Shown here in pieces: positions 22,298 to 33,526 of a stretch of 64,000 nucleotides of DNA. Source of the DNA: Lyophyllum atratum. Taxonomy: Eukaryota > Basidiomycota > Agaricomycetes > Agaricales > Lyophyllaceae. Under the pieces are notes generated by a model, which saw only the letters and a list, made by a program, of their open reading frames with translations, made no database searches and was not told the DNA's origin. Numbering within the stretch: the first letter of the stretch is position 1; every line of letters begins with the position of its first letter. The stretch lies in NCBI GenBank assembly GCA_014905825.1, contig JACGCN010000011.1, positions 496,001-560,000 of the forward strand, in the 5' to 3' direction. Both the position numbers and the translations under genes were made by a program.

Positions 22298-22860
22298 CTA
22301 TGCGCAGGGTTTGAATGCGGAACTGTCATCCGTCATACGACTGTAGTGACACAATCCACCTCGAATGTCTAAAAAAAAGCCATGTCTGGAGCATGATTTC
22401 GGTAGCACCTCTTGGAAGAAATATATGAGTCCTCTCGTTGCGTCGGAATAATGTACATTGACGACAACCCGCCGCACGGTCGGAATGATGACCCCGTCCT
22501 CAGCCGCCAGCAAGACACAGTCGGGTAACAGTCGGGTAAAAGAAGTCGAGACAGCCATGCTTTGAGGGAGAAAACAACCGCCATGTTATCGGGAGGATTG
22601 TGAGACTGGTGGCTTTTCATCACCAGATAGTATCGGAGATGCACCACATGTCGATTTCTTGTTGATAGGTACACGCAGCGTCTGCGTCTGATAACAAAGC
22701 GATCAGAGAGACATCAAGACCATGTCTAAAATGATTTTTACTGGGGTCGAATTGACTATGTCGCACAAAATGTGGGAGCCTTTGTAAAGTGTGGAGATAG
22801 AGCAGGACGAGATACTGATATCTGGTCAGTTCTGGATGGACTTGACTGCTGTCAGCGTAC
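22298..22860 (-). pseudogene. Relic of a third F-box copy (exon 2 part)
   Basis: On the minus strand IPTVRRVVVNVHYSD and FFQEVLPKSCSRHGFFLDI match IHLRRVVLHVLANFD and FFREVMPKLHSRRYLFVCF of copy 1. Upstream, QYLVLLYLHTLQRLPHFV matches FQVLDLCDLHSLQN. Stops and frame changes interrupt the reading. Only the C-terminal exon region is recognisable, in the same orientation as the intact copies. Confidence 0.7.
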
Positions 22861-24180
22861 GGCAGCTTTTCTAGAGGCGATGATGAATAACTACCCTTGG
22901 TACTCTTAGATTTTTCAATGTCAACCTGAAGATGTCCTACAGTTGACCCGCAGACCTTGAGCTATGCTTGGCAGTGGGCCCGCCCGGCGTCACTTCCGAG
23001 GTGTGCGCGGTGGCAGTATGGGAGCTTTGACACGGTCAATATGGAGGAGGGGTAGATAGGACGTCTCGAGCGTGAATGGAGGTATCCTTGTCTTTTAATA
23101 CAAGAGACACGAGATATTCGAGGCTCGACGGTGTCGGGGGTGAGGGGTTAAAGATGTGGGTATGGGGTCCCATGTCGTGTTACATTTTGCAGTTCGTTTC
23201 AGTGACCTCAGCTGGGAAAAGCAACGTAGCACTGGTATTGGGAAGTCGTCAAGGTTCGGAGAGGATACTAAGCGCAGAATATGGCCAGCCCTTCCATTTA
23301 TCTAGAGTCGCGTCGAGGTACAGCAGGCAGCCTACCTTCACCCGCTAAGACCTCGGTGGATGATTCTCAGGCGGTGGAGTAGCTGGCACAAGCTCGCTAT
23401 AGGTTTCATGGTCAGATTTCTGGGGATTCACGGCACTTTTGTGAGTACGAACTCTATGTGGGCTCATGTCAAGATGACCCGACGCGTTCATGTCGATCCC
23501 GATCTTGCGAGACGTAGGTTACTGTGCGGTGATGCAGCACGACCAAGAGACGCTGCTGCGTGCTTCAAGTGATGCTAGCGTACGCCTCAGCCCGTCAAAT
23601 GATTATCGATTGTTTCCTGGCCTGGCCGCTGGCGAAATCATGCAAGTTCTTTTTGCTGAAGTGGAGCACCTGGTATGGGGCGGGCAAATGTGATTGTGGT
23701 GTGGTGTGTAGGACGATCATGGTTATGAATCAGTAAGCTCCTCGTGAACAGAGATACCGTTCGTTATTCTGCAGATCTGCAGTTGAGAGGAGCCGGTGCC
23801 AAGGGAGGAGTATCGGGTGAAATGATCGTGGAAACGGGGGTTCAACTTCAGTTCCAGCAGTGATCCCAGGCACTTTTCTTCCTCACTCCAGAGTGCTCAG
23901 GCTCAAGCTCAATCCCGAGGGCACTGTCCGCATTTCCAGGATCATAGGACCACTGTCCAAGATTGGAGAAATCATCGAGAGCGTTGGTTGCTGGGGCGAT
24001 CAGTCGTGACAAATATAGTGACAACGCGCGCCTAAAGGATCCTCAGGCGGACCTGCCCAATTGACTTTTCCCTCGCACAAGCCCCCTCTTCCTCCCCTTA
24101 TCTTCTTACCTCCATCTACGTCCTCCGGGCACCAGAATACACGTCCACAGCGTCCCCAATCGCGTCTCAGCACCGCCAGA
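22861..24180. other. Intergenic region, no gene recognised
   Basis: Several short frames on both strands (for example 23076-23348 plus and 24000-24260 minus, the latter antisense to the CAF-1 5' region) have no family pattern. The pyrimidine-rich stretch at 24060-24170 is a likely promoter and 5' untranslated region of the CAF-1 gene. Confidence 0.5.
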
Positions 24181-26918
24181 ATGCGCTTTCGCACCCTCGA
24201 GATCAGGTGGCACGACAGCAAGCCCATATCGACCTGTGATTTCCAGCCTCTGCCCTTCAAGAAGGCTCGCCCGAGCGCAGGTCAGGAGAAGGCATTTGCG
24301 AGTCACTCGTATAGGCTGGCGACGGGCGGTGAGGATAACCATGTTAGGGTGAGTGTAGTGAACAAAGGTCTCAGGTCTAAGCATCGCTGAATGGCTCGCG
24401 ACTCGATAGATATGGATGGTGCACCCGAACATCAGACCTTCGACCCTCGTAGAGACTGAGGATGTCACAAATGGGCCTCGACCGCCTCGAGTCGAGTACC
24501 TCGCGACGCTGAGTCGACATTCAGCTGCCGTGAACGTTGTACGGTTCTCTCCGAACGGTGTGTGCTGCCTATTGACCCCGTATTTATGTTCTCAAATTGG
24601 TCTTTAGGTGAATTGATCGCCTCTGCTGGCGATGGTATGTGCAGTATGTGCTGGCCCGCGCTCAGTATCTGACCCAGTGTATTTTCCCACTAGATGGAAT
24701 GATCATAATATGGTCACCGTCGGCGACGCCCCAAGCAAGCACATACGGGAGTGATCTTACCCCAGAAGAACTACAGCACGAGAAGGAATACTGGAAACCC
24801 AGGACCACCTTCCGGTACGGTTCTTTATCACCATGCCGCCATTCTACCCTCTGACCATTATCGCGGCAGATGTACCACTATGCAGGTCTACGACCTGGCC
24901 TGGAGTCCCAATGGCGAATATATCATTGCCGGGAGCACAGACAACACTGCACGGGTATTCTCAGTAGCGGATGGTACGCTGCATTTTACCCCATCACACC
25001 ACTAAACTACAATCACCTCCAATAGGCAAATGCGTGCAAGAAATCGCGGAACACACCCACTATGTTCAAGGCGTAGCCTGGGACCCTCTGAACGAGTACA
25101 TCGCAACCCAAAGCAGCGACCGAGCCATGCACATCTACCGCATTTCCACAAAGCAGGGTAGTTTCGAGGCACATGCTGTGGGCAAGAACACCCGCATGCC
25201 ACACCGACACAGTCGCACCCCTAGTGTTCAAGGCAGCAGCCGTCCACCCATGTTCCGCAGTCATTCTATAACCAGCGACTCTGAATCCGCCGTCAGCGAG
25301 TACCCCGAGCCTTCCACCTCCTCCTACGGCGCGCCGTTAACCCCCGCCACCTCCGTCGCCTCCAGCTCCTCCATGTTTCCCCCGCCCTCTGTCGACAAGC
25401 CCTCCTCCCGGCGCTCCTCCTTCAGCGGGTCTAACGCCCCCGGCTCCCCGGCAACCTACAGCCGTTATGGCCGTTCCCCCTCCCCCATGCCTCCGCTCCC
25501 AGCCATCCGCTCCCAGCCTTCCCTAGCAGCCTGGACATCAGTCAAACTATATGGTGACGAGAGCTTCACCAACTTCTTCCGCCGTCTCACATTCAGCCCT
25601 GACGGCGGCCTCCTCATGACGCCTGCAGGCCAGTTCGAGGACCCGTCTGTCATTCCTAGCAAGAGCAGCAATAATGGGAAGGATGACAACAACAATGGAG
25701 GGACCCCTGCCCGCGGTCGTAAGGGCCGCCCGTCGGTTGTCACGGACCTCAATACCGCCACCGCCCCGGCCTCCACGACTCTAGCCCCGGGAGCAACGTC
25801 GTCGGTGTACATATACTCTCGTGCGAACTTTGCGCGCCCGCCAGTCGCCCAGCTGCCTGGGCACAAAAAGGCGAGCGTCGCCGTAAGATTCTCGCCTGTG
25901 CTGTACGAGCTACGGCCGGGCGTCGAAGGGCCCGATGCGTTGCCGCACATCCATGAGTCAAAAGCGGTGGCGCTGGAGAAGGGCATCGAGGGCTCGGTGG
26001 AGGTGAATGTCATCGGGCCAGTGGGAGCGAATGCGGAAGGTGTGGGGTCGTTCATCACACCGCAGCGCATTTCGTCATCGCAGGCTTCCCAGTCACAGGC
26101 GCAGTTGACGATCGCCGCGCCGTCGCCACGACCTGGCCATGCAAGCTCGAGTACGAGCGTCATGGCTTCGCCTGCCCCGTCGCCCTTGGACCTTCGGCCC
26201 CCGACTCCCGCCGCATCGAAGCCGCCGACCCCGAGTCCGGGGCAGCAGACCCCGACTAGAACGGCAGGTGCACCGGCTGCGGCTACGGGCTCGGTGTTTG
26301 CGCTGCCGTATAGGATGCTATATGCGGTGGTGACGATGGACACTGTGGCGATCTATGATACCCAGCAGGCGGGGCCCGTATGTCTCCTCACGAAGTTGCA
26401 TTACGATGAGTTTACAGACCTGACATGGTACGTATACCCGTTTCTCAACCAAAGGTATTCTCAGAGCTGATGAGTGCGTTTTGTGCAGGTCCCCAGACGG
26501 CCAATGCCTCGTCGTTTCTTCGCGCGACGGGTACTGCACTCTCATCACGTTCGATGAAATCCTCCCAGCCCATCACACGCAGCAACATACCCTCCAACTA
26601 CAGTCCATCGCGCACAACCACTCCGTGCCCATCTCCGCCTCCTCTTCCTCCGCCACACCGCACTCGCACTCGCACTCACACCCACACCCGAGCCCGAGTC
26701 TGACGACCACGCCGAGTGCAAACCCGAAGAAGCGGAGCGAGCGGCCGCTGACGCCTGCGACGAGCGTGGATGGCGGGGAGCGGGAGTTGGGGTACTTTGC
26801 TCCGCTGGCGGGCGGGAGTGGGGAGAAGGCGCTTGGGGAGGAGAGGGATAAGGTGCAGGAGCCGCCGAAGAAGAAGAGGAGGGTGGCGTTGACGAGGGTG
26901 GGGGATCTGGAGCCATAG
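24181..26918 (+). CDS. Chromatin assembly factor 1 subunit B (CAF-1 p60 / Cac2), WD40 protein
   Basis: Nuclear histone H3-H4 chaperone subunit acting in replication-coupled nucleosome assembly. The start MRFRTLEIRWHDSKPISTCD is the CAF-1B signature. WD repeats follow through short exons: YRLATGGEDNHVRIW, LSRHSAAVNVVRFSPNG, DGMIIIWSP, VYDLAWSPNGEYIIAGSTDN, VQGVAWDPLNEYIATQSSDR, LTFSPDGGLLMTPAGQFE, AVRFSPVLYEL, YRMLYAVVTMDTVAIYDTQQ and WSPDGQCLVVSSRDGYCTLI. A Ser/Pro-rich loop lies between repeats 5 and 6, and the C-terminal tail is basic (PPKKKRRVALTRVGDLEP), probably a nuclear localisation signal. About six introns. The tail also contains a His-Ser repeat from a CACTCG tract at 26665-26695. 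Confidence 0.95.
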
Positions 26919-27219
26919 CCTTGTTCTTGTTTCGTACCACATCGCTTTCCTTTTCGTCTCCTTTCTTGCCTTTCTTATGTTATCTATCCAATGCGCCTAG
27001 TCCATCAGGCAGGTGTGCACTTTCCGTTCTCGTCATCTTCACTTCATTTCTTGCTCTTTCGACTGTCATACGCTGAAGCTTCTATGTCGAATTTCATACA
27101 TTACCCCTTTCTAATGTAATGCAGTATGTTTGTGCAGCCATACCCCCCATTTTTGTGTCCTTTTGTTGTATTGTCATCCAGAGTGATGTTTCGAGAGGTA
27201 TACATTCCGATCAACATTA
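26919..27219. other. 3' flank between convergent CAF-1 and kinase genes
   Basis: T-rich sequence with ttctttc tracts; no coding frame. It should contain the two facing polyadenylation regions. Confidence 0.5.
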
Positions 27220-28218
27220 TCAAGGACGTCCGACCATATATATCAGCTCATTCTCTCGTTTTAACTCCGCAACATAACCAGGTACCACCTCACGCCTACC
27301 CAATTCACGCCAATCGCCTTCGCCCGCACCAGCTACGAACTTGTGGGCTTCCCAAAACTCTGGACGCCAGCCTGCCTGCTCCCAATCCAGGAGGGCCGTG
27401 ATACAGACGTCGTGTTTGGCTTCTCCCTCAACACTGACAAGAATGTTATATCGCGCAATATCTCCATGCGTGAATGTGATTCGGTGGTTGTCCTGCATTG
27501 TTCCTCGTAACTCCTGCAATCGCTCTTTGGTGGGTGGATGGTTGACTCCCCAAGACGAGGAGAGGCGCCAGTCGTTGTAGGCGTGCTCATCCGGGAATGG
27601 TCCACACGCGGACTCACCCGCGATATCGAAGTCAAAAACCGCACCTCCTGAGACAGAACCAATCCATCCTTGCGAATGAGGCTGAGGAAGAGCACGCAGC
27701 TCTTCCACATAGCGTGCCAATGTGTGGATGACAGACATCTTCTGATCGACGGAAAGATGACGCCATCTGCGTTGAAGGACCTCGCCATCTTTGTACTCCA
27801 GGACAAGATAACCCTGTCCATCATCCCCAGTCCAGAAATCGTATACGGCTGGCACAGGGATAGATGTGTGCAGCGCAACATAACGAGTGGCTTGGGCTTC
27901 CAAGTCAAGCTGCCAAGGTGGGCCGCGTTTGACCACTGTAGTCTTCGTGAGTCGGAAGACATTCCGGGCAATTCTGGGGTAGATCTTTGCGGATCGACGG
28001 AGAAGATAGGATAGGAATAGTCTCCGAAAACGATTGCAGACAGCGGTCCTAACGCTCTCCAGAAATTTGAGGAGGGCCATACCCTCGTTCACAGTCGTGG
28101 CGTGCTGTCGCAGTTGCGACGTGTGTCGTTGGCACTGTTCGTTTGCCTGGTGTGGCGGCAGTGGTGTGTCGTTGGTGATGATTCTAGTGGTAGTGGTGGT
28201 GCTCGTGTGGGCGGTCAC
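27220..28218 (-). CDS. Aminoglycoside-phosphotransferase-like (APH/ChoK fold) kinase
   Basis: Protein-kinase-like small-molecule phosphotransferase of the large fungal APH family. The single-exon frame gives 332 residues. The conserved blocks are VKRGPP with EAQATRYVALHTSIPVPAVY (N-lobe), YLVLEYKDGEVLQRRW (hinge), the catalytic loop THGDIARYNILV (HxDxxxxN, around residue 250) and the metal-binding ITALLDWEQAGWRPEFWE. Two in-frame starts exist; the one at 28080 (MALLKFLESV) gives a more usual N-terminus than the Thr-rich leader from 28218. Substrate unknown; fungal members are rarely antibiotic-modifying enzymes. Confidence 0.88.
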   Translation of the reverse strand: MTAHTSTTTTTRIITNDTPLPPHQANEQCQRHTSQLRQHATTVNEGMALLKFLESVRTAVCNRFRRLFLSYLLRRSAKIYPRIARNVFRLTKTTVVKRGPPWQLDLEAQATRYVALHTSIPVPAVYDFWTGDDGQGYLVLEYKDGEVLQRRWRHLSVDQKMSVIHTLARYVEELRALPQPHSQGWIGSVSGGAVFDFDIAGESACGPFPDEHAYNDWRLSSSWGVNHPPTKERLQELRGTMQDNHRITFTHGDIARYNILVSVEGEAKHDVCITALLDWEQAGWRPEFWEAHKFVAGAGEGDWRELGRREVVPGYVAELKRENELIYMVGRP

Positions 28219-28713
28219 GGCGAGTGCGCCTGAGGACGTACGATCCGCTGGGATAGACGTCTATTAGTATGATGGACACGGCTAGACTCGGACGCCGGGT
28301 CTGGTGTTGTCGCCGGCGTGAGTTGGCACTGAATTAGCACCAAACCGACCGGAAAATTGTGTAACTCGTGCGAGTCCACACCTGTCCACACCTGACCACA
28401 CCAGTGTACACTTGCATATAGGCGCCCCCCGCATTCGAACGCGATCAGTGAATTTGTTGCTGCCTTTTCCCCTTCGGTTCACGTCTTAAACAGCTGCTCT
28501 CTCAAGTATTCCTGGCAACTCTTTTGTTCCGTTCCGTCTCCCTCATTCTAAACTTACATCCAACTCGACCCTGCTCTCATAAACTATTTCAAAGTCACAG
28601 TAGCGTCGTGCTTGGAGTATCCCATATCGTGAAGAAGGTAGATCCTCTTGCCAGTGGCTAATTATTCTGGATTCACCTGTTCATTTTCTGGCTTCCTTGC
28701 GTTCCGCAGGATC
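28219..28713. other. Intergenic region between divergent genes
   Basis: Contains three close copies of the word ccacacctg or ccacacc at about 28375-28402, then a likely 5' untranslated region with a possible intron (donor gtagatcctc at about 28639, acceptor ttccgcag at 28709) before the next start. No coding gene. Confidence 0.45.
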
Positions 28714-29172
28714 ATGGCATCATACCCACTAATTGTCGCTCAATACAATCTCGAAGGCCATCCTCGTCGAACTGAACATTGGAGCCTCGCCGCTCTGTTG
28801 GACGTGGACAGAGCCCATATCTTCGAGCTTGCCGGCAACTCGAGCACTTATCAATACAGCTCACAGATTGACAATCGATTTGGACGGTCACAGAGGCTGC
28901 GTGGTGGATGTCATGTCGGTAGCATCGCAGCTGACAAGGTGGACTGGTTGGAGAATCGATTGCGAGACGTCACTGTTGTGTATGGTGATGAGGAGTTTGA
29001 CTGCCAGACTTGGGTCTTGGAAGCACTTCGGTTGATTTCAAATGACAATGGCGTGGAGCTGAGAGTTATAAGCGAGAAACTCATCAGGGAGGAATTGATC
29101 AGAGAGATAGAACGCTGGGAGAGCGGTGAGGATACAGTCGAGGATAGGCTCTTCCATAGTATTCGCACTTGA
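28714..29172 (+). CDS. Small uncharacterised basidiomycete protein
   Basis: 152 residues in one exon, starting MASYPLIVAQYNLEG after a probable 5' untranslated intron. Other recognisable words are HWSLAALLD, FGRSQRLRGGCHVG, WVLEALRLISNDNG and RLFHS. The pattern (xxLIVAQYN...HWxLAAL...GCHxG...DCQxWVLExL) looks like a repeated fungal family of unknown function, perhaps DUF6914; the family name is a guess. The Cys-Gln-x-Trp and preceding His recall a cysteine-protease-like fold, which is speculation. Confidence 0.7.
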   Translation: MASYPLIVAQYNLEGHPRRTEHWSLAALLDVDRAHIFELAGNSSTYQYSSQIDNRFGRSQRLRGGCHVGSIAADKVDWLENRLRDVTVVYGDEEFDCQTWVLEALRLISNDNGVELRVISEKLIREELIREIERWESGEDTVEDRLFHSIRT

Positions 29173-29555
29173 ACCATAAACAGACATTGAATTCAATATG
29201 TCTCGTCGTGTCCTTAGTATGTTACCGACTTTTCTTCGAATTCGAACCAGCTCGGATGTACAGGCTTGCGCTCTTTCTGTTTCGCCTCTTCAAATGGCTT
29301 CACGCGATATCAGTGAGTATTTTGGTCCAGTTCAGGCAGGACCGGAGTAAGAAGCCAGAATCCGCATAAAATTTGTGGCACCAGCTATATCACCAGAAGG
29401 CATCTAGAACGGCCAACGAGGACAGTCATATCCACAGTCAGTTTTTGCTGAGATACAAAAAAATCAGTATATACAAGGCAGGTTGGTAGATAAATACACG
29501 CACTTTGATTGACTGTCCTTGGTCCGTCTGGTGAAACTACGAAGGGCAGACACAT
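29173..29555. other. 3' flank between convergent genes
   Basis: A 66-codon frame (29169-29369 plus) directly follows the previous stop and has no family resemblance. Otherwise nothing is visible. Confidence 0.45.
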
Positions 29556-31586
29556 CTAATCAGCTTCGCTCTTCATATACCGCGATCTCCCATCATCGCC
29601 GCTCACGCCACCACCCATAATCACAGATAGATCCTTCTGGTGCCTCTGTAGAATCTTCGTCAAATGCGCCAATCCATTCTGCTGCTCCGACAATATCTAG
29701 AAAAAAAACAGCTCCTAAGCATCACATAACCAAGACCCCATAATCAATAAAGTCATACCTGAGCGATCTGAGCCAGGCCCTCCTCATCCACCACCGCCCA
29801 CTCCCCCTGCCCACCTCCGCCCCCACCACGACCCCTCTCGGACGCCGCATTGATAGCACCGATGAGCGCCCATAGCTCGTTCAGCTTCCCCCGAATACGC
29901 CCACGCCGTACCTCCTCCTCGATCTCCTCGAGCTGCCCGCGCAGCTGCTCTTCTTCTGGCCGGATCGAGGACGAGCGTACGGCGGGTATGAGCAGGTGGA
30001 GGTGCTGCACGAAGGCAAGGAGACGCTGTGTCAGCTGTGTTTGCTGGGAGGCGGCGCGTCGGAGTCGGGGGCCGTTAGAGAGGGAGTGACGCTCGGAGAG
30101 GGCGTCGAGGCGTGTTTTTATGTCCTTCGGTGGTTTGGAACGTGAGTAGCTGATAAATGAGGGCGGAGAAGGGAGATAAAGACCTTTAGACGTTCTTTAT
30201 GTTGTTCGGCTTGTCGGGATTGGGCATCGACGCGTTCACGGAGGTCATCGAATCCTGTTGCAATCACGGGAACGAGGCTGTATTTCAGGCGGGACGATGG
30301 TTAGGCGACGAACTGGGTAAACGACTGATGGACTCACCATTTCGGATCAGGGTTCTCCCTCATAGCCTTCTCCCAGACCTCGTTCGGGACGTTCGGCGGT
30401 TTTTGGTATAGGCTGACTTGATTCGGGTTCACAAGGTTGTAGAATATATGCTTTACCCCAAGATCAGCTCCGCAATTAGATAGAGAGGACGGCAGCGACT
30501 CACTTGGAATCGGCATTGCGGTGAGGCCGGATTCCACGCGTTGAAGATCTCCTCGATCCGTTGCATAAGTGTCGTATGTTGGGTCAGTGCATCAGCCTGT
30601 TGTTGGGCAGGTCCGACAGAGCCCCGTGTCAGCCCTGAGGAACCGAGCCCCCCAGTCTGCCCACCGCCGCCTAGCGTGCTCGTGTTCAATGTACTGGTGT
30701 TCCCACCCCCGAATAAAGTGTTGTTGCTCGTAGTTGACTGCCCGAAGTTATTACCGAAAAGCGATGAGCGGGCTTGGTTCTGTGATGGTTGAGAGAAGAG
30801 GCCGCCAGTCGCCCCCGGCTGTTGTTGGTGTTGTTGCTGCTGCTGCTGTGGTTGACCGAATAGCGGATTGAGGTTGGTGCCCGTCGTGTTGGTGTTGATG
30901 TTGAGACCCGACCCCAAGGGCTTGCTTCCAAACAGACCGCCACCAGCCCCAGATTGTTGAGAGGGATTACCGAACAGCCCTCCACCCTGTTGCTGTTGTG
31001 GTTGCGTGGTGGTAGAGCCGAAGAGCCCTGTCCCCGTGGTCGCGGGCTGCTGGGTGGTTGAACCAAAAAGACCTCCGGTGGTCGTCGAGGGTTGCTGAGT
31101 GTTCGACCCAAATAGACCCCCACCTGTCGCTCCTGGCTGCTGTTGCGTAGTAGAGCCGAAAAGACCTCCGCTGGTCGTGTTTGAAGGCTGCTGTTGAGTC
31201 GTGGAACCAAACAGCCCTCCGGTATTCGATTGTGTCTGAGGGTTTCCGAACAATCCACCTGTCGATGGCTGTTGCTGCTGCTGCTGCTGGCCACCGAAGA
31301 GACCTCCTGTCGTCCCTTGAGCCGCGTTCGTGTTTTGTCCGCCAAACAATCCTCCTCCTCCTACATTCGTGTTGGTCGTGCTCGTGCTCCCGAAGGGCGA
31401 TGGTGCTTGCGTGTTCTGGGTATTGCTCCCGAACACCGACGGCGCCTGCTGTGTTGTAGTCTGCGCCGGGTTACCAAATAAGCCTCCTCCTGCAGGTTGC
31501 TGCTGCTGCTGCTGATTGTTCGGCTGGCCAAAAAGCCCCCCACCCGATTGTGGCGTCGTTGTGCTCGTATTCCCGAAAAAAGACAT
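29556..31586 (-). CDS. FG-nucleoporin Nup54/Nup57
   Basis: Central-channel nucleoporin of the Nup62 complex. From ATG at 31586 ([12 protein letters not shown]), about 310 residues hold around 18 GLFG or FG repeats separated by Gln/Thr-rich linkers, including poly-Gln runs. The structured C-terminal part is in several exons: [20 protein letters not shown] (the Nup54 hallmark), [35 protein letters not shown], then coiled-coil exons ending AEEGL-like [33 protein letters not shown] and RYMKSEAD with the stop at 29556. The coding repeats cause simple-sequence DNA (CTG/TTG) on the plus strand. Confidence 0.95.
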
Positions 31587-32635
31587 AATAGGTATCGATT
31601 AGAAGATCTGTCGAGCTGTTAATTTTCACTTCTAGAGATTCGCGACGCGCAATTGAAACGAAACGCACAACCTGCAAAACGCGATCGTTGACTGGCCCTA
31701 GTCGCGACTTTCCGAGGAAACCTTCGTGTTTGGAGATATTCGCCGTTTTCGAGCGTACAGGTATGGGGAAGGTAGGCAGCTAACACCGCAAGAGGGGCTG
31801 TATCAGTTGGATTTAATGCACATCCGACTCTGGGCCAGTCACGGTGGCCTACCAGAAGGTTGTTTGGCAAGTTGGTGAAACACAAACAACTCTGATCGAC
31901 GCTGCCATTGCCAAGCCCCGACGTCGACATGAAATGATCCTGCAGAATTTTACTGGTCTATCCGTTTCATAGCACGGCCTCTTCTACACCGCGCGTCAAA
32001 GTGGAGCCATATGGCTTCAAGTACGTGCCGTGCCGCCTGTGACATACAGCGCCGATGAAATCTTTTGGACTCTGGCCTACTCTGGCTCAACAGGGCTCAA
32101 CGCAAGCAGGCCCTACGACATCCCTGACATCAACAAAGACACGCTCAATCGACCTTCGAGAACGAATGTAAGCCTTGCAATGAATGATGTTCTATATTTG
32201 ATTTTTGACGAACACCCTCAGATTATGTCGTCGGAGCTTCCGGTTCGGACTCAAAGCCCGGGCCACCAAGCAGCGTGAACCATAGATGCCTCAAGATGGA
32301 TCACTTGGATCGAACAAGCTGCTTCACGGTCACCGAAAGATAGTCTCGTCTCAGACGCGGAATCAACTTTTATTGATATGGGTCTGCTCTATCTGATCTT
32401 CTTGGCTATGGCCACCGACCACATACATCAATTTCGATGTTGTTCTTGTCGCTTGACTCCAATCTCCGGAAGCTCTGGAAGCCTAGCAGCAGGCCAGCGT
32501 CTCATTGCCCTAAGGCTTAATGTTGGGTCTTCCATTACATTTCAGTGATCATGATTGGTGGATCTTCCCTAACGAAGGTCTCCTCTAACTTCCGCATGAA
32601 ACTTACTTCGAACAATCAAATCAAATTGAAATTTG
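31587..32635. other. Upstream of Nup54; coding-like fragments only
   Basis: On the minus strand 31619-31930 gives a 103-codon frame starting MSTSGLGNG, and on the plus strand 32030-32168 reads TYSADEIFWTLAYSG and DIPDINKDTLNRPSRTN before a donor-like gtaagcc. Neither is recognised or can be extended with confidence. One may be an exon of a lost gene. Confidence 0.35.
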
Positions 32636-33290
32636 ACAATCAGGGAGCCTGTTTTTTTGGCTATACAAGAGACATGGGAACTCTGCAGCGCCATTTTCCC
32701 AGTGATATTACTATCTCCTTGAATGAATGAAGCCGCGCTGATGCCGTTCTCAAACACTGCGATAGACCAACCACCGAGCGTTGCAGATGATGCGTCCAGA
32801 GCGTAAGTGACATACTTTTCCGACTTTCGCATGGTTCGTGTGGTTCACTTATCGATGCTCCAGGCTATGAATTCATGTGAAGTATGCTGCGAACATGGCA
32901 TCGTGATTCCTTCAAGTGCTTGATATCATCATCAATTTTCCTCAACGAACCGCCACTGGATACTATATCTATTAGGAGGTCCACGCAGCACGACTTTGTT
33001 ATCTCGCCGCGAAGGTGACACCTGAGGCTATAGCTAATGCTGTAGACTATTATTGGATGAATCCCCTCAAACTACCGCTTCGAAACGCAGAATGGCGACT
33101 TCTGGCCCGGTGGTGTAGGCATATTTGTGAGTGCCTCAACGACGTATCCCTGGAGTTGGACCAACCGTCTTACGATTAGCACTCTAGCTCGACGATATAG
33201 TCCCCACACCCACGGAATTGACTTATGAGCTGTGCTGATATCTCTAAAGGTTATGCTCAACTCTAATCTATACATCTTCTCTGATGTGAT
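32636..33290 (+). pseudogene. Promoter and first-exon relic of the DUF6533 family (D0)
   Basis: The stretch gagcctg...tatacaagagac (about 32645-32670) matches the promoter regions of both intact genes, and ccaccgagcgttgcagatga (about 32773-32792) matches the first exon of the gene at 36540 including the following gtaagt donor. The remaining exons (the DUF6533 core) cannot be found before the next gene begins. A decayed 5' duplicate. Confidence 0.55.
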
Positions 33291-33457
33291 CATTTGGCTC
33301 TAATTTCCAGGCGTAGGGCAGCGCCCTCTCAACTCAAGCCTCGGGTCTTCCGTTACCGCCCCACTGATCATTATAGTTCCCTCGACCCCCTAGCATTCGT
33401 ACCCGATCAAACTATTTATACTTTAGGATTTACAGTGAGGAAGCCTGTCTCGTACTG

Positions 33458-33464
33458 TATAAGA
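33458..33464 (+). promoter_or_regulatory. TATA box of DUF6533 gene 1
   Basis: TATAAGA, 69 bases before the start codon. The same motif and its neighbourhood (aagcctg before, gagtac or gaggac after) recur at 36458 in front of gene 2. Confidence 0.6.
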
Positions 33465-33526
33465 GGACACAGGAGTCCCGCAGTACTCCTTGCTCGACTG
33501 CTACTTCGTGGGGTGAAGCTACACCG

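Noticed and set aside
25465..26343. 292-codon minus-strand frame
   Set aside because: Antisense to the Ser/Pro-rich loop of the CAF-1 WD40 protein, with no family resemblance.
26660..26700. CACTCG/CACACC repeats as a possible CRISPR or satellite
   Set aside because: Short simple repeat inside the CAF-1 coding frame, coding for His-Ser and His-Pro; there are no spacers.
31619..31930. 103-codon minus-strand frame upstream of Nup54
   Set aside because: No family pattern and no splice context; may be 5' untranslated sequence.
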